NCBI RefSeq assembly: GCF_045287255.1
Contig: NZ_CP137142.1
Location: 186,001 to 250,000 of the forward strand
Reading direction: 5' to 3'
Origin: Henriciella sp045287255
Lineage (GTDB): Bacteria > Pseudomonadota > Alphaproteobacteria > Caulobacterales > Hyphomonadaceae
Length of the DNA: 64,000 nt
Shown here piece by piece: positions 26,794-35,449 of the stretch (within the stretch, counting starts at the first letter, position 1; the number at the start of each line of letters is the position of its first letter). The translations under genes were made by a program, and so were the position numbers. The notes below the pieces were generated by a model. It ran no database searches, was not told where the DNA came from, and saw only the letters and a list, made by a program, of their open reading frames with translations.

Positions 26794-27240
26794 ATGATGA
26801 CTGTGCGGTGTTACCTCGCACCCTCGCAGATTGAGGGTCTGGGGGTATTTGCGACCGAACCCATTCGCAAGGGCGAGATCGTCTGGAAGTTTGATCCTGA
26901 GTTCGACCAGGTGTTCTCCGCCGACTATATCGGGCGCCAACCGGACCACATCAAAGAGTTCTTGGAACGCTATACATATGCCCATCCAAGCGACCCACGC
27001 ATGATGGTTCTAGACTCCGACGAAGGTCGATTTATGAACCACTCAGATCTGCCAAATACCGATTTCAGCGATCCAGAACTTGGCGTCGCACTTTGCGACA
27101 TTGAAACTGGTGTAGAGCTGACATGTGACTATCGTCATTTCACAATTGGCCCTGTTGTTCACCAACCCTCACGGCATCAAGTGGCGCCTATCATAATCGA
27201 AGAAAAGCGTGGGCGCCGCTTGTTTGCGCGAGGACACTAA
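26794..27240 (+). CDS. Small SET-domain protein
   Basis: 148 residues. SET signatures are present: GLGVFATEPIRKGEIVWKF near residue 12, RFMNHSDLPNTDF near 78 (the N-H-S cofactor loop), and ETGVELTCDYRHF near 110 with the catalytic Tyr region. Bacterial SET proteins are presumed lysine methyltransferases, and this is the minimal form without a post-SET zinc site. The substrate is unknown. The only basic small protein nearby is the Lys-rich 40-residue product encoded just downstream on the other strand; a link is speculation. Confidence 0.85.
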   Translation: MMTVRCYLAPSQIEGLGVFATEPIRKGEIVWKFDPEFDQVFSADYIGRQPDHIKEFLERYTYAHPSDPRMMVLDSDEGRFMNHSDLPNTDFSDPELGVALCDIETGVELTCDYRHFTIGPVVHQPSRHQVAPIIIEEKRGRRLFARGH

Positions 27241-27285
27241 TGTCCAAAACGATCTAATCAGATACTCCAATAAATGGCCCGCACA

Positions 27286-27325
27286 AAAAGCTACCCCGAA
27301 CCGCGGTTCGGGGTAGCACTTTTTA
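27286..27325 (-). terminator. Strong bidirectional intrinsic terminator
   Basis: A perfect 28-base self-complementary hairpin, GCTACCCCGAACCG then CGGTTCGGGGTAGC, is flanked by AAAAA on the left and CACTTTTT on the right. It lies between the SET gene and the small leftward gene at 27331 and can end transcription from both. Confidence 0.85.
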
Positions 27326-27330
27326 GCCCG

Positions 27331-27453
27331 TTACTTTTTGACGGTGCCAGGCTTCGACGGTTTTCCCGTCTTCGTCGCCGACGACTTCTTGTCGCCAACT
27401 TTGCCTACGGATTGAGGTTTTTGTTTTTCGGTGTTTGGTTTGAAGTCAACCAT
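27331..27453 (-). CDS. 40-residue Lys-rich small protein, probable gene
   Basis: ATG at 27453 and TAA at 27331 give a 40-residue product (MVDFKPNTEKQKPQSVGKVG, then DKKSSATKTGKPSKPGTVKK). It has 11 Lys, no Cys and no hydrophobic stretch, so it is probably disordered and nucleic-acid-binding or stress-related. AAAGG lies 10 bases upstream of the start and a strong terminator directly follows the stop, so it is a complete small transcription unit. The composition resembles short basic proteins of many alphaproteobacteria, but I do not recognise a named family. Confidence 0.6.
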   Translation of the reverse strand: MVDFKPNTEKQKPQSVGKVGDKKSSATKTGKPSKPGTVKK

Positions 27454-27589
27454 GGCATTATGCCTTTAATTGCGTCTCTTGACCGAAACGCGAGCGCCCT
27501 TTGACCATCTAGGGCAAACGTATTTTCTTCCCTAATTAGAGTCGCGGCAATCGAAATTAGATGGGTTACAAAAAATTTAGAGAGGGCGT

Positions 27590-28822
27590 TCACGTTCTTG
27601 GGTCGAGGTCGCCACCAGGGAGACCTGCAGGTAGGTTCGGTTGCCAATTAGATTGCTCGTCTTCCGGAACTTGCGCTCGTTCGACCCGACGAATGAGCAT
27701 GACAACAAACAGGGTCCCAAGGCAGACGGTCGAAAACGCAAAGAGTCCTGATGCCCCGAGAGGGCTCCTCATAATCAGTCCTGCCAGAACCGGCCCAACT
27801 ATTGAGCCAAACGCCCAGACCATTAACAGCATCGACATCATCGGGGTCATGTCCTCATCGGATACTCTATCGACCCCGTGCGCAATACAAACTCCATAAA
27901 ATGAAAGTGATCCGGCTCCCCACACAAACAAAAGTGAATAGAAAAAGAGGATTGGGAGCGATCCAGAGAGCAAGAAAAGAACGAGCGTAGCTGAACCACT
28001 TATGAACGCCATGAATGCGATCACATTGCGTCTATCCATTCGATCCGAGATCAAGCCTGCGGGCCATTGGCTTAGTAGCCCGCCAATATTAGCAACGCTG
28101 TATGCAATCCCTGCAATGACCAGTGCGCTCTCATCGTCCGAAACTGATGCGGCAAACACGGGCAAAAGAGCTAGTGTGCCTGAGTTCACCAATCCAGCGA
28201 TGAAAACTCCAGCGGACGCGGAGGGGGACACCTTCAAAAGGCGGGAAAGCGGTAATCTCTCAGACAGGACTTTCGGTGGCTCCTGCTGACGCGTCAAACA
28301 CACCGGCACCAATGCAGCCGCGAGAAACAAGCCGCACCAGAGATATATTTCTGGGTCTAAAGGTGCCATGCCCAAAATGATGAGCGGTCCCGACAGAAGT
28401 GCTGCTTTCGCCGCCACGTTGTACACGCCGAGGACGTTCCCGCGGTGTTGTTGGGGAGTAACGCGGCCCAGCCACGCTTCAGCTGCCGCAAACATTCCGG
28501 CAAAGGTCGCGCCTTGCACCAATCTGACCACGGCCCAACCGATCTCTGATGTCCATAATCCCTGAGAGATTGCGCCGACAGCGGTTAACGCAGCCCCTGC
28601 TGCGAACACGCGAATATTCCCAATTTCTCCGATCAAACGTGGTGAGAAATACGCCCCGGCCAAAAAACCAGCCGCGTGCAGACCGGCAACGACTCCGACG
28701 CCGATCGTTGATGTGCCCATCTCGGATAGTCCCAAAGGCGTAACGACGCTCAGCACCCCTCCAGCAAGTTGTAGAAACCAGACGGCGAGGATAATCGAAA
28801 GGACAGGCCGAATATTCCGCAT
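27590..28822 (-). CDS. MFS transporter
   Basis: About 410 residues with twelve predicted helices. It begins MRNIRPVLSIILAVWFLQLAGGVLSVVTPLGL. Helix 2-3 carries GFLAGAYFSPRLIGEIGNIRVF, the MFS loop, and the second half repeats it (SQWPAGLISDRMDRRNVI). This resembles the YcaD/YfkF drug-efflux-like subgroup, with no periplasmic or cytoplasmic extra domains. ATG 28822 was chosen over 28837 on the usual start of the family. The substrate is unknown. Confidence 0.85.
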   Translation of the reverse strand: MRNIRPVLSIILAVWFLQLAGGVLSVVTPLGLSEMGTSTIGVGVVAGLHAAGFLAGAYFSPRLIGEIGNIRVFAAGAALTAVGAISQGLWTSEIGWAVVRLVQGATFAGMFAAAEAWLGRVTPQQHRGNVLGVYNVAAKAALLSGPLIILGMAPLDPEIYLWCGLFLAAALVPVCLTRQQEPPKVLSERLPLSRLLKVSPSASAGVFIAGLVNSGTLALLPVFAASVSDDESALVIAGIAYSVANIGGLLSQWPAGLISDRMDRRNVIAFMAFISGSATLVLFLLSGSLPILFFYSLLFVWGAGSLSFYGVCIAHGVDRVSDEDMTPMMSMLLMVWAFGSIVGPVLAGLIMRSPLGASGLFAFSTVCLGTLFVVMLIRRVERAQVPEDEQSNWQPNLPAGLPGGDLDPRT

Positions 28823-29318
28823 GATCCGCCTTAGCACGTGAATATCGAAATCGGATCACAGAAGGTTTGTTGCACTCTGCACAACACTTCAATCATCCCA
28901 ATCGAAAAAAAATCGCTTCAAGCTATCACGCTTGCTTCTGCGGCCACTATTCGGGATCAGAGTGATTGTTTCAGACGATTGGCGTTGCCTTGCGCGTTTC
29001 GGGGCACGCCGCGCAGGACCCTTCTTTTTGAGACCGCTCATGCGCATGATCCTTATGAGGAATCGTTGGATTCGATGTTTCCTCGGTACATCCAATATTG
29101 AAGCTTGGCATCCTCTTTTTTGCCTGCCCGACAAAATCAGTAAGCTTTTTAGGAGCGGCTTAAACTCGCCCCACAACAGCCTCTGAGCCAAAGGCGGGCA
29201 GCGCCCAAAGTAAGACGCTTGTACGTGCACCGAAATCGCCATAGGGGGCTTCGATCATTATTCTAGCAAGCTCCAATCCTGTAAGAGGTGTATCATTTTC
29301 ACGCGTATAAGAAGTCTA
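28823..29318. other. Intergenic region with a possible gene fragment
   Basis: About 490 bp between the MFS start and the peptidase-like gene. No complete gene is supported. On the minus strand, 29160-29290 reads GLELARIMIEAPYGDFGART, then SVLLWALPAFGSEAVVGRV and stop. This looks like real protein but starts without a codon, so it may be a C-terminal remnant. A 117-residue frame at 28889-29242 (minus) has no family features and is not called. Confidence 0.4.
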
Positions 29319-30752
29319 TTGGCCTCCATGGTTTTTGTCTTGGTTGGGTCATCATGCGTATCAGCAACATCGTCCTCTGATCAGATCAGTAAGGTCGATT
29401 GTAACGATGCTCCGAATGAGATGCTGGCGGGGAGTGTATGTCACTCTATCACTGTTCCGCTTGATTATGCTGAAAAGGATGGCGCGCAAATCTCGTTGTT
29501 CGTTCGGGAGTTTCCGGCGCTTGAGAGTAAACGCGGCACTGTGTTGCTTCTAGCTGGCGGTCCGGGTGAATCAGGAGCGTCGTTTTACGCGGATGTCGAA
29601 TTCTTTAGAGATACCTTCAGCAGCTATGACATCATTATTCCAGATCATCGTGGGACTGGATATTCAACAAAACTCTGCGAACCTGAAGAGACAGCTAAAA
29701 GCGAAGGGGGGTTGAGTCTCGTTGGCGATGAATGGGGGAGCTGCTTTGGACAATTTTACTCCGATACAGCGCGTGCGCATGCCTTCAATCTGAACAATGC
29801 GGCGCAAGATGTGGCCAGCATTATTGATACACTACAATTACGCGATGACATCTTCATCTACGGTGTTTCTTATGGGACCTCTCTTTCGCTTGCTGTCGCA
29901 GAACAAACAGACGCTAAGCTGACGGGTATTATCCTTGACTCACTGACGCCGCTTCCAAGCGATACATACCAAAGCCTTGGGTATAGATCGCAATTGACTG
30001 ACCGTGTCGGGCGGCAGCTGCTAAACCGCTGTGCGAGCGACCCGTCCTGCCCACTTGGACAAAATGCAACGGATATTTTGCGAGACCTTCTGGTCAGAAT
30101 TGACTCAGGTGAAAGCTTTCCAATACTTGAAGGCGTACCTAATGGAGATCTGCGGCAATTCTTGGGTATGCTTCTAGATGTACCGGCGGCTCGGGTACAG
30201 ATCCCGTCTATCATCGCTGCCATGGCATCCAATGACGAGGCCGTCGTAGATAAAGTGCAAAATGTTACACAGACCTATGAAGCCTTCCTCGATCCTATCC
30301 TGTCCTTTGAGCAATCTGTTGGGTCCATCCCATTAACGAGCTTGATGAGTGGGTCGGAGTTTAATGCGCGGAAGGATCTGACAACTGAACAGGTTGCATC
30401 GGAAGCGGCATCACTTTTGTTCACGAGCCCGCTCCCAACTTATCTCGCGGCTAATCAGTTTCCTCTTTACGCGCCAAAAGCAATAGAACCGTCACGAACC
30501 AGTTTACCGCCCATCCTTGTTTTTCACGGCACAATGGACCCAAAAACAAGTTATGAAGGCGCGATGCGCCGGATAGAAGAGTTGCGCGCGTTCACGGAGG
30601 TTGAAGTTATCACGTTGATCGATGCGCCACACGCAGCATACCTGACCAGTAAAGACTGCCTGTCTGCACCACTTAGGAACTTTACAAAAGATACGACGTC
30701 AATCGTATCTAGGGAGTGTGTCGCAGAAGATGTTCGCCTACTTTGGCAATAG
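29319..30752 (+). CDS. Secreted TAP-like alpha/beta hydrolase (tripeptidyl-aminopeptidase type)
   Basis: About 477 residues. The signal segment with L-V-G-S-S-C suggests lipidation. Catalytic features are: oxyanion LLLAGGPGESGASF, PDHRGTGYSTKLCEP, nucleophile elbow YGVSYGTSLSLA, acid in VFHGTMDPKTSYE and His in DAPHAAYL. A TAP-like C-terminal domain is present. Members cleave short N-terminal peptides or esters in the periplasm. The listed start is TTG 29319, but the basic n-region (TRIRSLLAS) lies in frame just upstream. With AAGAGG at 29283, a rarer start such as ATT 29295 is possible. Confidence 0.8.
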   Translation: MASMVFVLVGSSCVSATSSSDQISKVDCNDAPNEMLAGSVCHSITVPLDYAEKDGAQISLFVREFPALESKRGTVLLLAGGPGESGASFYADVEFFRDTFSSYDIIIPDHRGTGYSTKLCEPEETAKSEGGLSLVGDEWGSCFGQFYSDTARAHAFNLNNAAQDVASIIDTLQLRDDIFIYGVSYGTSLSLAVAEQTDAKLTGIILDSLTPLPSDTYQSLGYRSQLTDRVGRQLLNRCASDPSCPLGQNATDILRDLLVRIDSGESFPILEGVPNGDLRQFLGMLLDVPAARVQIPSIIAAMASNDEAVVDKVQNVTQTYEAFLDPILSFEQSVGSIPLTSLMSGSEFNARKDLTTEQVASEAASLLFTSPLPTYLAANQFPLYAPKAIEPSRTSLPPILVFHGTMDPKTSYEGAMRRIEELRAFTEVEVITLIDAPHAAYLTSKDCLSAPLRNFTKDTTSIVSRECVAEDVRLLWQ

Positions 30753-30795
30753 ACTCATTTATTCTATTCAAATGACCTAAATTCGCCTCAAGTCG

Positions 30796-31604
30796 GGTGC
30801 TGTCAGTCTAATGCGAACTGGTCTCTAGCAGCCATTTTGTATCTGTGACTTAGGCAGCGAGAAGTTGGCGCCATTCGAGTAGGGCGGCGTGTCGAAGGGT
30901 TTTGAATCTGGTTCTGCGTTCGATGTTTCTCTGGTGATTGAAATGGTTGTGGACGGAGGAATGGATCGAGATGAATTTCTGTAGACTTCGCATCTGCCTA
31001 AAACGTAGCATCGCTCTTTCTCGCCTTCGGAACGGTAAGTGGGAGTTTTCTGCTCGGTTGTTTGCCCACCACGCGGTTTCCTGGCGATCCTCATTTCGAA
31101 TGACCTTCATGGCGGCGCGATAAGAAGCTAGGCGGTCGGTCACTGCGACCTCCGGGTTGCCGTATCGCTTCATGGCTTTCTTCAGAAAGGTGAGCGCTGC
31201 CTTGCGATCCCGCCGTTTCGTGACGAAGCACTCGAGGATTTCGCCTTCATGATCCACGGCGCGCCAGAGATAATGCTGCTTCCCATTGATTTTGACGAAA
31301 ACCTCATCCAAGTGCCACTGCCACTGGGTATGTTGGCGCATGTAGGAGGCGCGCTTCGTTCGGATCTTGCCGGCCAAGATCGGACCAAACCGATCCACCC
31401 AAGTCCTCACGCTTTCATGACAGATATCGATGCCACGTTCATGGAGTAGGTCTTCGACATTCCTCAATGAAAGCGGAAACCGAACGTGTATCATCACAGC
31501 AAGTTGGATGATCTCAGGCGATGTTTTGAAATAGCGAAACGGGGATTTGCTCATCCAAAGACGCTAACTCTGGCATCTTAAAGCTAAGTTCCGCTGACAA
31601 TACC
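30796..31604 (-). mobile_element. IS6-family element, copy B
   Basis: Ends GGTGCTGTCAG (30796) and CTGACAATACC (31604), 809 bp, with one transposase. The left part is nearly identical to copy D and the right part (from about 31408 to 31556) nearly identical to copy E, so it is a mosaic. Flanking 8-mers do not match. Confidence 0.85.
30850..31554 (-). CDS. IS6-family transposase (copy B, intact)
   Basis: 234 residues. DDE catalytic core: WHLDEVFVKING with the first Asp, VTDRLASYRAAM with the second, and NNRAENSHLPFRRRERAMLRF with the Glu. The N-terminal HTH segment (SLRNVEDLLHERGIDICHESVRTWVDRFGP) is complete. IS6 elements such as IS26 move by replicative or targeted conservative cointegration, which builds arrays of direct copies, as seen here. 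This copy looks capable of activity. Confidence 0.93.
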   Translation of the reverse strand: MSKSPFRYFKTSPEIIQLAVMIHVRFPLSLRNVEDLLHERGIDICHESVRTWVDRFGPILAGKIRTKRASYMRQHTQWQWHLDEVFVKINGKQHYLWRAVDHEGEILECFVTKRRDRKAALTFLKKAMKRYGNPEVAVTDRLASYRAAMKVIRNEDRQETAWWANNRAENSHLPFRRRERAMLRFRQMRSLQKFISIHSSVHNHFNHQRNIERRTRFKTLRHAALLEWRQLLAA

Positions 31605-31656
31605 TGACAGTCCCATCAAGCTAATCTTCGCCGCTAACAAACTTAGGGATGTTATT

Positions 31657-34488
31657 CTAGTTTGGGGTCTTAACTATCTGAACCACATAATTGTCAGCCA
31701 TGACGTTATCGGAATGCCCGACAATTATGATTGTGTCGCCAGCGTCTGAAAAGAAGGCTTTATCGATGACCGGATCAAGATTCCCGGGATCGATGAATAA
31801 AGGTTCAATGAGCACAGTTTGGGTCGGTTCGAATGTTGTATCCGTTAACAAAGACAACGTGTTGGACGACACAGTTAGCCATTGCTGTGCTTCGCTTGAG
31901 TGATCAGCCCATACTGGAAGAATGCTATTCCCCAAGGTATCGACATAAACCATGTCCAAATTCGGATCATCTGAGGCCCGGAAAACGTGCCCTCCCGCCA
32001 CAATGAGTCGATTCCCTTGTTCGTTAATCCAAATGTTTCCAGACATTTGGTATTCGCCGTGGTAGCGGGAGTCGACACCTAAGATGTTATCAATGTCGCC
32101 AACCGTCCAGCGTTCGATATCACTGGGGCTAAGCCCGCGATCGGCTGCGTAAACACGTCCACCGGAAGGGTGCATACGAACTTGTGTACCGGCTCGCGCT
32201 CCGAAGCGCGATGTCACACGATCATTGGCAAAATCAAAGGCATAAAAGTCCACCCATTGATCACGGTTCGGGATCACGAAAGCGATCGCTCGATCATCGA
32301 CGACGATATCCCCCCAATCCTGAGAATAGTCTTGCGTATCTGCCAACACCGCTTGTGGACTGCGCAAATCAATCAAGCTCGCTAATCCAGCATGAGAGAC
32401 AGCTGCAAAATCTCCGTTGGGAGAAACATCTACACGCTCACCAATTCGGGGAAGAGTGATTACCTGCTCTGAGAAATCGTCGAGATCGACTATACGGAGC
32501 TCCTCCGAATCTGAAGATGTGTAGATAATCTGATTTCTGGCTTTGTTATACACGATGTCGGGAGGCGATCCGAGGAGTCTAAATTGCAACCCATCGCCGG
32601 GCTCAACCACGCGAACAGAGATTGTCACCGGCGCTGCAGCTCTCTCACCATCAGATACGATGAGTGAGAACACATAATCGCCTGGAACCAATGGCCTGAA
32701 CTCGATCGAAGCGTTTTGCGTATCCGAAAGTATGATTGAACTCATGTTTGGTTCGCTGTCGAGGGTCCAAGAGAATTGAAGATCCGCGCCCTCAGGATCC
32801 GAACTCCCGCTTGCGTCGACTACGATCGTGCTACCCACCCGTCCAGCTACACTCGTCGGAACCGTGACATCTGGTGGAAAATCCAGTAGATCTCGATCAA
32901 CGAAACCGCGCTTGAAAACGGCGAAGTTTTGTGGGTTCGTTGGATGATCAATTGCAAATATTTTTATCGTTTTTGTGGTCGGGTCAGACACGACATGCGT
33001 TGGCACCGTCGTAGCGCCAGAACCGGAAATTAGTTCCGGCAGCTGAACAGAGGACAAAAACCGCCCGCTACTGCCATCATAAACATTCAACACGCTGTTG
33101 CTGGCGGAGCGCTCGACCAAGTACCATTGATCACTTGTGGAACTATAAGAAGCATGAAGAATTTCACCTTGTAGGTCCAGTTGCATAATAAATGTCATGT
33201 CGGTGGATTGAGTATCAGTCGATCGAACAACAACGCCACTCGCAGCCAGGATCATCTCGCCATTCTCAGCGATCCATAGATTGCCGCTGAATGGATATTC
33301 GCCGTGATATGGCGAGTCATAAGACACATCCAAGGAACCATTTGTGAGATCATAGCGTTCGATATCGCTGGGAGACAAATCGGTATTCGCGCCATAGGCT
33401 TTAGTTCCGTCAGGATGTAACTTCGCAATCGTCTGGTGCCGGATAGATCCACCTGAACTCGATGTTTCTAAGCCGCTTTGCGGATTGACACTTAGCGCCT
33501 GAACCCATTGACCCGTTTGTGGGAAGGTATGAACGACGCCATCATTTCCCGTTATGATGTCCCCTGGTTGAATCGAAACATCCCACGGGCCAAAGATCAC
33601 ACCATCACTTACTCTTATGGCGGATATGGCGTCTAAGTGCGCCGCGCCGATCCAAGAACCGTTCGGCGAAACAGCGAGACTCGTGACTGTTTTCGAAAGA
33701 TTGAACGTATCTAAAGTCGCGCCGTTTGCATCAATTGTACGAACGATTTGCTCCTCCGCAATCGCGACGAGGTCGCCTTGCGCATCTGTCTCAAGATAGG
33801 TGAAACCTGGCGCAATGCTGCTCTGCACAAATTCTGTCACTTCGAAAGTAAGCGTTTCTGAAGTCGTTGCGTATCCGTCCGTAACGTCTACCAAAACGTC
33901 AAAGCGCCCAATTGCGTCAAACGCGACCTCTGGAACAGGACCATTAAAGGATGCCACAAGGTTCGATGAAGGGGGCGCAGAAGACACTGTCCAGGAATAA
34001 GTGAGTGCATGGCCATTTGGGTCACTCGAACCAGTTGGATTGAGGGTCACAGATTCTCCGATCGCAAGATTGGTTTCAACTGTGTCTATCGAAACGATCG
34101 GCGCATCATTTTGGAGACTGAGCAGAAGAGTGTCAGAGGACGATCCGCCTCGCCCATCTGTTACGGTAAGTTCAACGGCATAATCCCCAGGCACCAAAGT
34201 TTGCAGCGTTGGCGTTGCCGAATTTGCATTGTCGATTGTCGCAGACGATCCGTTTGGTTGGGATACCACCGTCCAGGCAAAACTGAGTGTATCGCCGTCC
34301 TGGTCACTGCTGGTCGAGCCATCAAGAGATATACCATTAGAAGACAGGCTTGCGTTTATATCAGCGCCAGCCTCTGCAGTCGGTGTAGTATTTGCTGTCG
34401 GAGGTGGTGTTGGGGCAGTGCTGCCACCGCCGCCCCCGCCACACGCAGCTAGCACTATCGATGCAAACGCAATCATATGAGGTTTCAT
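31657..34488 (-). CDS. Large PKD/beta-propeller surface lipoprotein with internal duplication
   Basis: 943 residues. Lipobox LAAC is at residues 13-16, then a Gly6 and Thr/Pro-rich linker. Two PKD/Ig-like domains at about 36-230 (GTSSDQDGDTLSFAWTV, GSSDPNGHALTYSWTV) are followed by a WD-type propeller, a third PKD domain (GSSDPEGADLQFSWTL) and a second propeller. The two propellers share LSPSDIER, YHGEY-x2-SGN-x-WI and G-x-V-x-R-x-x-D-x4-DM, so the second half is a duplication. It is probably an adhesin or surface polymer binder; no enzyme motif was seen. Very AT-rich DNA lies directly upstream of the start. Confidence 0.8.
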   Translation of the reverse strand: MKPHMIAFASIVLAACGGGGGGSTAPTPPPTANTTPTAEAGADINASLSSNGISLDGSTSSDQDGDTLSFAWTVVSQPNGSSATIDNANSATPTLQTLVPGDYAVELTVTDGRGGSSSDTLLLSLQNDAPIVSIDTVETNLAIGESVTLNPTGSSDPNGHALTYSWTVSSAPPSSNLVASFNGPVPEVAFDAIGRFDVLVDVTDGYATTSETLTFEVTEFVQSSIAPGFTYLETDAQGDLVAIAEEQIVRTIDANGATLDTFNLSKTVTSLAVSPNGSWIGAAHLDAISAIRVSDGVIFGPWDVSIQPGDIITGNDGVVHTFPQTGQWVQALSVNPQSGLETSSSGGSIRHQTIAKLHPDGTKAYGANTDLSPSDIERYDLTNGSLDVSYDSPYHGEYPFSGNLWIAENGEMILAASGVVVRSTDTQSTDMTFIMQLDLQGEILHASYSSTSDQWYLVERSASNSVLNVYDGSSGRFLSSVQLPELISGSGATTVPTHVVSDPTTKTIKIFAIDHPTNPQNFAVFKRGFVDRDLLDFPPDVTVPTSVAGRVGSTIVVDASGSSDPEGADLQFSWTLDSEPNMSSIILSDTQNASIEFRPLVPGDYVFSLIVSDGERAAAPVTISVRVVEPGDGLQFRLLGSPPDIVYNKARNQIIYTSSDSEELRIVDLDDFSEQVITLPRIGERVDVSPNGDFAAVSHAGLASLIDLRSPQAVLADTQDYSQDWGDIVVDDRAIAFVIPNRDQWVDFYAFDFANDRVTSRFGARAGTQVRMHPSGGRVYAADRGLSPSDIERWTVGDIDNILGVDSRYHGEYQMSGNIWINEQGNRLIVAGGHVFRASDDPNLDMVYVDTLGNSILPVWADHSSEAQQWLTVSSNTLSLLTDTTFEPTQTVLIEPLFIDPGNLDPVIDKAFFSDAGDTIIIVGHSDNVMADNYVVQIVKTPN

Positions 34489-35076
34489 TTAGAGGATACC
34501 CGGTCTTTATATACACCAATAATTTTCTTAGAACACTTCTGGTTTTAACATCAATGTTTTTTTACTATATACAAAAATATATTATATTGTATTATAAATT
34601 CTGCGCATACAATAATCTTTATTTAGTAATTATATTTATAATATGTTTTTTATTTCTATTTATATATTATTATATAAGTAAATTCGGGTAATTGATATCT
34701 TTTTTAATGATGATCGTATAATTTTTTCGCATTTAATTTGTGCAAGTTTTGCTTGGTTGGAGCTGCCGAAAATCGACGCCACAAGTATCAATTTCGGTTC
34801 CATTGAGAGTTCCCGCGTAACAATATCCAGGAAGCTTTTTTGGACGAAATTTCCTGTGAACTGAGCTTTAACAGGGGTACTGCAAAGACTTGCCTGAACC
34901 TGTCCTAAATCTTTGGAGCAAAGAGACTTTCTCCGGATTGTGGATGTTTGAGGCACGTAAATCTGACAAATGGAGACGAAAACCACGGCCGTAACCGTAC
35001 AAGTCTCGGAAATGTCGAGACTATTTCACTGAGTGGAAAATTCCCTGAAAAACCTCAGACTGAGTGGCGGTGCTGT
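34489..35076. other. AT-rich non-coding region
   Basis: About 590 bp without a recognisable gene. Bases 34500-34730 are strongly AT-rich (long runs of A and T, few G or C), unlike the rest of the window. They form the upstream region of the PKD lipoprotein gene. A 108-residue minus-strand frame (34660-34986) has no family features and is not called. The low GC fits recently acquired DNA or a silenced promoter region. Confidence 0.6.
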
Positions 35077-35141
35077 TGGTCTGCCCCAGAAAAACTGGCC
35101 CATAGTTTGAGAGAGGATCGGCTCCAAACTGGAGTTGAATC

Positions 35142-35417
35142 ATGGGCAAGAGAGCCAAGCCTGAAGAGATCATTGCAAAACTGCGCGAAGTTGAAGTGCG
35201 CCTGAGTCAGGGCGAAACGATTGCGCAAGCTGTGCGCGCGATCGGTGTGACCGAGCAGACATTCTACCGCTGGCGCAAAGAGTATGGCGGCCTGCGTGTA
35301 GGCCAGGCCAAGCGGATGAAGGAGATCGAGAAGGAGAACGCTCGATTGCGACGGGCCGTCTCCGATCTCACACTGGATAATCAAATCCTTCAGGAGGTTG
35401 TCCGGGGAAAGTACTAA
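35142..35417 (+). CDS. IS3-family OrfA (transposase DNA-binding part)
   Basis: 91 residues. HTH_8-type N-terminus (RAKPEEIIAKLREVEVRLSQ, TIAQAVRAIGVTEQTFYRWRKEYGG) and a leucine-zipper-like helix (RMKEIEKENARLRRAVSDLTLDNQILQEVV). It stops at TAA 35415. OrfB is open in the -1 frame across this point (GKVLSPSRKRVAV), so the active transposase is most likely an OrfAB fusion made by programmed -1 frameshifting near GGGAAAG. Confidence 0.9.
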   Translation: MGKRAKPEEIIAKLREVEVRLSQGETIAQAVRAIGVTEQTFYRWRKEYGGLRVGQAKRMKEIEKENARLRRAVSDLTLDNQILQEVVRGKY

Positions 35418-35449
35418 GCCCTTCACGTAAACGCGTTGCGGTCGATCAC

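Noticed and set aside
28889..29242. 117-residue minus-strand frame between the MFS and peptidase-like genes
   Set aside because: Composition (many Arg) is that of an antisense or random frame; no motif.
34660..34986. 108-residue minus-strand frame in the AT-rich region
   Set aside because: No recognisable family, no convincing ribosome site and partly made of low-complexity AT sequence.
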